From CAYTLW01 sp964438735 (GTDB taxonomy: Bacteria > Myxococcota_A > UBA9042), in assembly GCA_964438735.1 (NCBI GenBank), contig CAYTLW010000125.1, positions 1 to 22,230 of the forward strand: a stretch of 22,230 nt of DNA, written 5' to 3'. This document shows positions 22,215-22,230 of the stretch, in pieces. The translations under genes and the position numbers were made by a program. Each line of letters opens with the position of its first letter. Within the stretch, counting starts at the first letter, position 1. Below the pieces are notes generated by a model. It was given only the letters and a program-made list of their open reading frames with translations. It did no database searches and was not told where the DNA came from.

Positions 22215-22230
22215 TGACTCGATCTATCTA

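Overview
This is a high-GC chromosomal segment, probably from a deltaproteobacterial-grade organism (Myxococcota or a relative). That placement is an inference from the base composition, the cysteine-rich surface lipoproteins and the GTG/TTG starts; no rRNA or housekeeping marker is present to prove it.

Left part (1-2722): a GTG-initiated PAS / degenerate-GGDEF / intact-EAL protein, probably a cyclic-di-GMP phosphodiesterase, is convergent with a family 2 glycosyltransferase.

Central part (2941-11836): a nonulosonic acid locus of the pseudaminic acid type. A minus-strand operon runs from about 11836 down to 3653. Its order is an uncharacterised, possibly GT-B-like protein, PseB (inverting 4,6-dehydratase), a flippase, PseC (aminotransferase), an SpsF-type cytidylyltransferase fused to PseG, and a PseI synthase fused to a PseH-like GNAT. 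Three junctions are 4-base ATGA overlaps and one is a 7-base gap. A Pse-associated methyltransferase gene on the opposite strand faces the operon's end. All six steps from UDP-GlcNAc to a CMP-activated sugar can be assigned to four polypeptides. The two fusions join non-consecutive steps (3 with 5, 4 with 6). A sigma70-like promoter with a perfect -35 box lies just upstream of the operon. Facing away from it is a polytopic membrane protein, possibly a GT-C transferase, that may use or elongate the glycan.

Right-central part (14513-19514): an alpha/beta hydrolase of ABHD18 type, a 45-cysteine putative lipoprotein, a membrane-anchored CAP-domain protein with what looks like a second degenerate CAP repeat, and an exported START-like (SRPBCC) protein.

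Right end (19544-22214): a tRNA-Gly(CCC) gene has its own promoter and a strong terminator hairpin. About 1 kb downstream, the 3' part of the tRNA plus its terminator is repeated. Between the copies lie a DUF433/DUF5615 toxin-antitoxin-like pair with its own promoter and clusters of a GGGGTCACA motif, but no integrase. This has the geometry of a very small tRNA-associated island. The window closes with a lipoprotein carrying a GTVADT hexapeptide repeat tract and two tandem cysteine modules.
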